Positions 6,032 through 8,430 of a stretch of 8,430 nt of DNA are shown in pieces. The notes beneath the pieces are model-generated. The model was not told the origin of the DNA. It ran no database searches and was given only the letters and a program-made list of their open reading frames with translations. Position 1 is the first letter of the stretch. Every line of letters begins with the position of its first letter. Both the position numbers and the translations under genes were made by a program. Source of the stretch: Betaproteobacteria bacterium (GTDB lineage: Bacteria; Pseudomonadota; Gammaproteobacteria; Burkholderiales; Burkholderiaceae_E); NCBI GenBank assembly GCA_009922405.1, contig RFVZ01000108.1, positions 1-8,430 on the forward strand. The letters run 5' to 3'.

Positions 6032-6049
6032 GCCCGAGGTCACTCGGGC
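6032..6049. terminator. Short perfect hairpin between convergent DUF3309 and amidase genes
   Basis: GCCCGAG (6032-6038) and CTCGGGC (6043-6049) form a perfect 7-base stem with a 4-base GTCA loop. It lies in the 53-base gap between two convergent genes, where a bidirectional terminator is expected. No T run follows on either strand, so it would be weak as an intrinsic terminator; the position is the main argument. Confidence 0.35.
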
Positions 6050-6073
6050 GCCACTCCAAGCGACTAAAAGCCA

Positions 6074-7492
6074 CTACAGGATGGGCCGTGTCGCAGGATG
6101 AAGCGACTCATAGGCGCGCGCAGCCCGCAGTACCAACGCGTCCCCAAACATCGGACCAACCAGTTGAAGCGCCATTGGCAATCCATCAAGGGTCAGCCCG
6201 CACGGGATCGAAATCGCAGGTTGTTGCGTCAGGTTGAACGGGTAACTGTACGGAGTCCATCCCAGCATGGCGTGCGGGTCCATCGGACGGTGTCCTGCAG
6301 GTTCGGCAGCAAACGCAGGTATTGCGATTGCCGGCGTCAGCAACAGATCGTAGCCCTGCATGAACTGCCGCATTTGGGACCCCAATAGGCCCCGGCGAAG
6401 ATTGAGCGCATGCAAATCGGCTGCAGTAATTCGGCCACCCAGTTCAGCCTGGGCCTGAAAATCAGGATCAGTCAGTTTCTGCTGAGAACCGCTGAGGCCG
6501 TCAAACACCTGGCGGGCCGCGGCAAACCAAAGGCTCGTCGTGATCTCGAGGGGATCCTCAAAACCTGGATCGACGGCGTCAACTAAGGCACCCAAGGACT
6601 CGAACACGAGAGCCACTTGATCGAGCCCAGCCCGGATTTCAGGATCAAGGTTAGTGACGTAACCGAGCGTGGGTGAGTAGGCTATCCGCAGTCCACGGAC
6701 ACCATCGTTTAGACCAATCCCGTAATCACTGCGGTCTTCGGGCAGCGAAGTCCAATCGCGTGCGTCGGGCTGCTTGGCGACATTCATCGTCAGGGCGATG
6801 TCGGCAACGCTCATTGCATGCGGTCCCACGTGCGCGACTGAACCGAAGGGCGACAACGGATGGGCCGGTACACGGCCAAAGCTGGGCTTGAACCCCACAT
6901 TGCCGCAGAAAGCAGCGGGGATTCGGATACTACCCGCCCCGTCGGTGCCAATCGCGACTGGGACCAAGCCGGCCGATACCGCTGCGGATGAGCCACCCGA
7001 GGATCCGCCGGAAGTTCTGGCGAAGTTCCAAGGATTCCTGGTGATTCCAGTCAGTGGCGAGTTTGTCTCTCCCTTACAGCCAAATTCGGGCGTCGTTGTT
7101 TTGCCCACCAGCACCGCCCCCGCTTCCCGTAGCCTGGCAACCACTGGTGCATCCACCGACCAGTCCTGATCCGCTGCCACAGTGCGGCTGCCGCGCAGGG
7201 TCGGCCAGCCGCGGGTCAGAATTAGATCCTTGACCGCCACCGGTAAGCCTTCCAGGGCGCCGACTGGAGCCCCAAGCTGACGGTGCGCCTGCCAGCGGGC
7301 GTCGCTGCGTTGGGCGCTGGCGAGCGCAGCCTGCGCGTCAATCAGGCAAAAAGCGTTCAGGCTTGGATTCAAGCGCTCGATCCGGCTCAAAAAAGCCTGA
7401 GTAGCCTCGACGACGGAAAACTGTCCGGCGCGATATCCCTGCAGCAGTTGAGTAGCGGTCAGCGAGGTCAGGGTGGTTGAAGTTTGTGTCAC
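6074..7492 (-). CDS. Amidase-signature family enzyme
   Basis: This is a 472-residue hydrolase of the amidase signature (AS) family, which cleaves C-N amide bonds through a Ser-cisSer-Lys triad. The whole domain is present. Lys88 lies in LPVAVKDL, and the glycine/serine core TSGGSSGGSSAA holds the bridging Ser164 or Ser165. The nucleophile Ser188 lies in GTDGAGSIRIPAAFCG, followed by GFKPSFGRVP. Length is normal and no frame damage is seen. In GTDGAGS, Ala186 replaces the more usual Gly next to the oxyanion hole, a variant also common among bacterial members. There is no signal peptide or GatB/GatC context, so a cytoplasmic catabolic amidase is more likely than the tRNA amidotransferase subunit GatA. 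The substrate cannot be told from sequence. The start is GTG at 7492, the only in-frame start compatible with the family N-terminus; no ATG occurs before the upstream stop. Its ribosome binding site is poor. It is divergent from the CMD-like gene. Confidence 0.93.
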   Translation of the reverse strand: MTQTSTTLTSLTATQLLQGYRAGQFSVVEATQAFLSRIERLNPSLNAFCLIDAQAALASAQRSDARWQAHRQLGAPVGALEGLPVAVKDLILTRGWPTLRGSRTVAADQDWSVDAPVVARLREAGAVLVGKTTTPEFGCKGETNSPLTGITRNPWNFARTSGGSSGGSSAAVSAGLVPVAIGTDGAGSIRIPAAFCGNVGFKPSFGRVPAHPLSPFGSVAHVGPHAMSVADIALTMNVAKQPDARDWTSLPEDRSDYGIGLNDGVRGLRIAYSPTLGYVTNLDPEIRAGLDQVALVFESLGALVDAVDPGFEDPLEITTSLWFAAARQVFDGLSGSQQKLTDPDFQAQAELGGRITAADLHALNLRRGLLGSQMRQFMQGYDLLLTPAIAIPAFAAEPAGHRPMDPHAMLGWTPYSYPFNLTQQPAISIPCGLTLDGLPMALQLVGPMFGDALVLRAARAYESLHPATRPIL

Positions 7493-7525
7493 GTCAGTAG
7501 GCGGGTAAGTGGAGCGACTCGGAAA

Positions 7526-7554
7526 ACGCTACGCTTGAAGCCCGTTCCTGACAA
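7526..7554 (-). promoter_or_regulatory. Weak candidate sigma-70 promoter for the amidase gene
   Basis: On the minus strand, TTGTCA (complement of 7549-7554; five of six consensus bases) is separated by 17 bases from TAGCGT (complement of 7526-7531; three of six). Transcription would begin near 7519 and leave a leader of about 27 bases before the GTG start. The spacing is ideal, but the -10 box is poor. This is a pattern match only. Confidence 0.25.
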
Positions 7555-7602
7555 TTGGGCGATGTACCCACCGATCCAAATCCGTTGATTGACTTCGCTA
7601 CA

Positions 7603-7631
7603 TTGACTGGGCCATCGATGACCAGTGCAAT
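7603..7631 (+). promoter_or_regulatory. Candidate sigma-70 promoter for the CMD-like gene
   Basis: TTGACT at 7603-7608 (five of six consensus bases) is followed, after exactly 17 bases, by TGCAAT at 7626-7631 (four of six). Transcription would start near 7638, giving a leader of about 20 bases that contains the ribosome binding site GGAG at 7650-7653. A perfect 8-base palindrome CATCGATG (7613-7620) lies in the spacer; it may be chance, but it is where an operator could sit. Confidence 0.4.
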
Positions 7632-7658
7632 TGTTTGCCAAGCAGCAACGGAGAAGAC

Positions 7659-8273
7659 ATGAAAACATGGATCAAGCGGGCACTCGGACTCGGACTTGCC
7701 GCTGCGAGCGTTTCTGCACTCGCACAAACGCCGCCCACACCGGGGGCGCCGCCACGCTTTCCTCAGATCACCCTCGAGCAGATCGCACCGGAAGGGCAGG
7801 AACTCGCCAAAGAAATCCTCAAGATTTCCAGCGTCGGCCTGGGTGGGCCTTACAACATCATGTTCAGAAGCCCGATCTACGCCGATCGGATGAAGAAGCT
7901 GCTTGACTACCTCCGATTCAATACATCGCTGTCCTTGCGACTCAACGAATTCGCCATCCTGATTCAAGGATACGAATGGAAATCCCATTTCGAGTGGTAC
8001 GCCCATTACCGACTGGGGCTCAAGGCCGGACTCGCGCAATCGGTGGCAGATGATTTGAAAATGGGAATCCGGCCACGGAACATGGCGCCTGACGAAGAGG
8101 TGGTCTACGACGTCAGCATGGCGCTGATGAGGCAGCACGAGATTCCCGATGAGCTGTTCTACAAAGCCAGGTCGATCCTTGGTGAGCAACAGCTGGTCGA
8201 TCTGGTCGCTGTGAGTGGCACCTACGTCAGCGTCGCCATGATCTTAGCGATCGGACAAGCAATGCCACCATAA
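7659..8273 (+). CDS. Exported carboxymuconolactone decarboxylase (CMD) family protein
   Basis: This 204-residue protein opens with a signal peptide (MKTWIKRALGLGLAAASVSALA, predicted cleavage after Ala22). A mature domain resembling the CMD/AhpD-like family follows. Helical residues about 93-125 contain RLNEFAILIQGYEW and then FEWYAHYRLGLKAGL, the family's Glu, Trp and His-rich core (Glu97, Glu106, Trp107, His110, Glu112, Trp113, His116). Later come DEEVVYDV and the C-terminal FYKARSILGEQQLVDLVAVSGTYVSVAMIL. The protein has no cysteine at all, so an AhpD-type CxxC peroxidase role is excluded. Family members act on or near lactones in aromatic-acid breakdown, but exported members are uncharacterised and the true activity is unknown. 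ATG at 7659 is supported by GGAG five bases upstream and by the signal peptide; an in-frame TTG at 7635 is less likely. It is divergent from the amidase, with a candidate promoter just upstream. Confidence 0.85.
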   Translation: MKTWIKRALGLGLAAASVSALAQTPPTPGAPPRFPQITLEQIAPEGQELAKEILKISSVGLGGPYNIMFRSPIYADRMKKLLDYLRFNTSLSLRLNEFAILIQGYEWKSHFEWYAHYRLGLKAGLAQSVADDLKMGIRPRNMAPDEEVVYDVSMALMRQHEIPDELFYKARSILGEQQLVDLVAVSGTYVSVAMILAIGQAMPP

Positions 8274-8328
8274 GGCAAGCCGTTACCGTTTCTGCCGAAA
8301 TAAGCGCTGTAGAACCGAGGCGCGCGGC

Positions 8329-8430
8329 TCAGTAGGTCTTGTACGGCAAGAACTTTCCGCTCAGAACCATATGGACTCGGTCCCCCTTGGGGTCTGGCTC
8401 GCGCGTGATGTCCATCGAGAAATCGATCGC
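8329..8430 (-). CDS. C-terminal end of an unrecognised protein (partial)
   Basis: An open frame on the minus strand enters from the right edge and ends at TGA (complement of 8329-8331). The 33 residues visible include DFSMDITREPDPKGD and then VHMVLSGKFLPYKTY. The composition is protein-like and the frame is clean, and the gene would converge on the CMD-like gene with a 55-base gap. I do not recognise the family from so short a piece. Nothing resembling a T-tailed terminator stands out in the gap at 8274-8328. Confidence 0.55.
   Translation of the reverse strand, partial: AIDFSMDITREPDPKGDRVHMVLSGKFLPYKTY

Noticed and set aside
6074..7492. GatA, the tRNA amidotransferase subunit, as identity of the amidase
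   Set aside because: There are no gatB or gatC genes beside it, and the GTDGAGS core and overall form fit general catabolic amidases better.
7494..8189. A 231-codon open frame on the minus strand
   Set aside because: It lies opposite the CMD-like gene, which has a signal peptide, ribosome binding site and family motifs. The minus-strand translation has no recognisable domain and is a shadow of high-GC coding sequence.
1..8430. CRISPR array, tRNA, rRNA, toxin-antitoxin or phage genes
   Set aside because: No regularly spaced repeats, cloverleaf-like sequence, or relevant protein families are visible on either strand.

Overview
The window is high-GC DNA with dense, tightly packed genes. The protein types point to a betaproteobacterium of the order Burkholderiales, probably Comamonadaceae-like: a Liv-type importer with a fused permease-ATPase, a DUF3309 micro-protein, an exported cysteine-pair repeat protein, and an exported carboxymuconolactone-decarboxylase-like protein. 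This placement is inferred from family resemblance, not from a marker gene.

Region 1 (1-4578, all + strand) is a branched-chain-amino-acid-type (HAAT/Liv) ABC importer operon. It runs: 3' end of the substrate-binding protein; a 75-base gap with two overlapping, mutually exclusive hairpins; permease livH; a single-chain LivM-LivG fusion (permease plus ATPase); ATPase livF; and a MarR-family regulator overlapping livF by 4 bases. Genes from livH onward are adjacent or overlapping and should be translationally coupled. The ligand cannot be read from the sequence. The co-transcribed MarR gene makes an aromatic or other organic acid at least as plausible as an amino acid.

Region 2 (about 4579-6020) looks like a stress/envelope accessory patch. 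A minus-strand ferritin-like gene has a very strong ribosome binding site but loses its second half where it meets the 3' end of the marR gene. Divergent from it are an exported protein with three C-x10-C repeats and a 52-residue DUF3309 membrane protein. The ferritin-marR junction is the clearest sign of rearrangement in the window.

Region 3 (6074-8430) holds an intact amidase-signature enzyme on the minus strand. It is divergent from a secreted, cysteine-free carboxymuconolactone-decarboxylase-family protein on the plus strand, with candidate promoters in the 166-base gap. The window ends with the last 33 codons of an unrecognised minus-strand gene.

I saw no tRNA, rRNA, CRISPR array, insertion sequence or complete mobile element. 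No wholly new system is demonstrated. The best candidates for follow-up are the livK-livH hairpin switch, the truncated ferritin gene, the C-x10-C repeat protein beside DUF3309, and the exported CMD-like protein.
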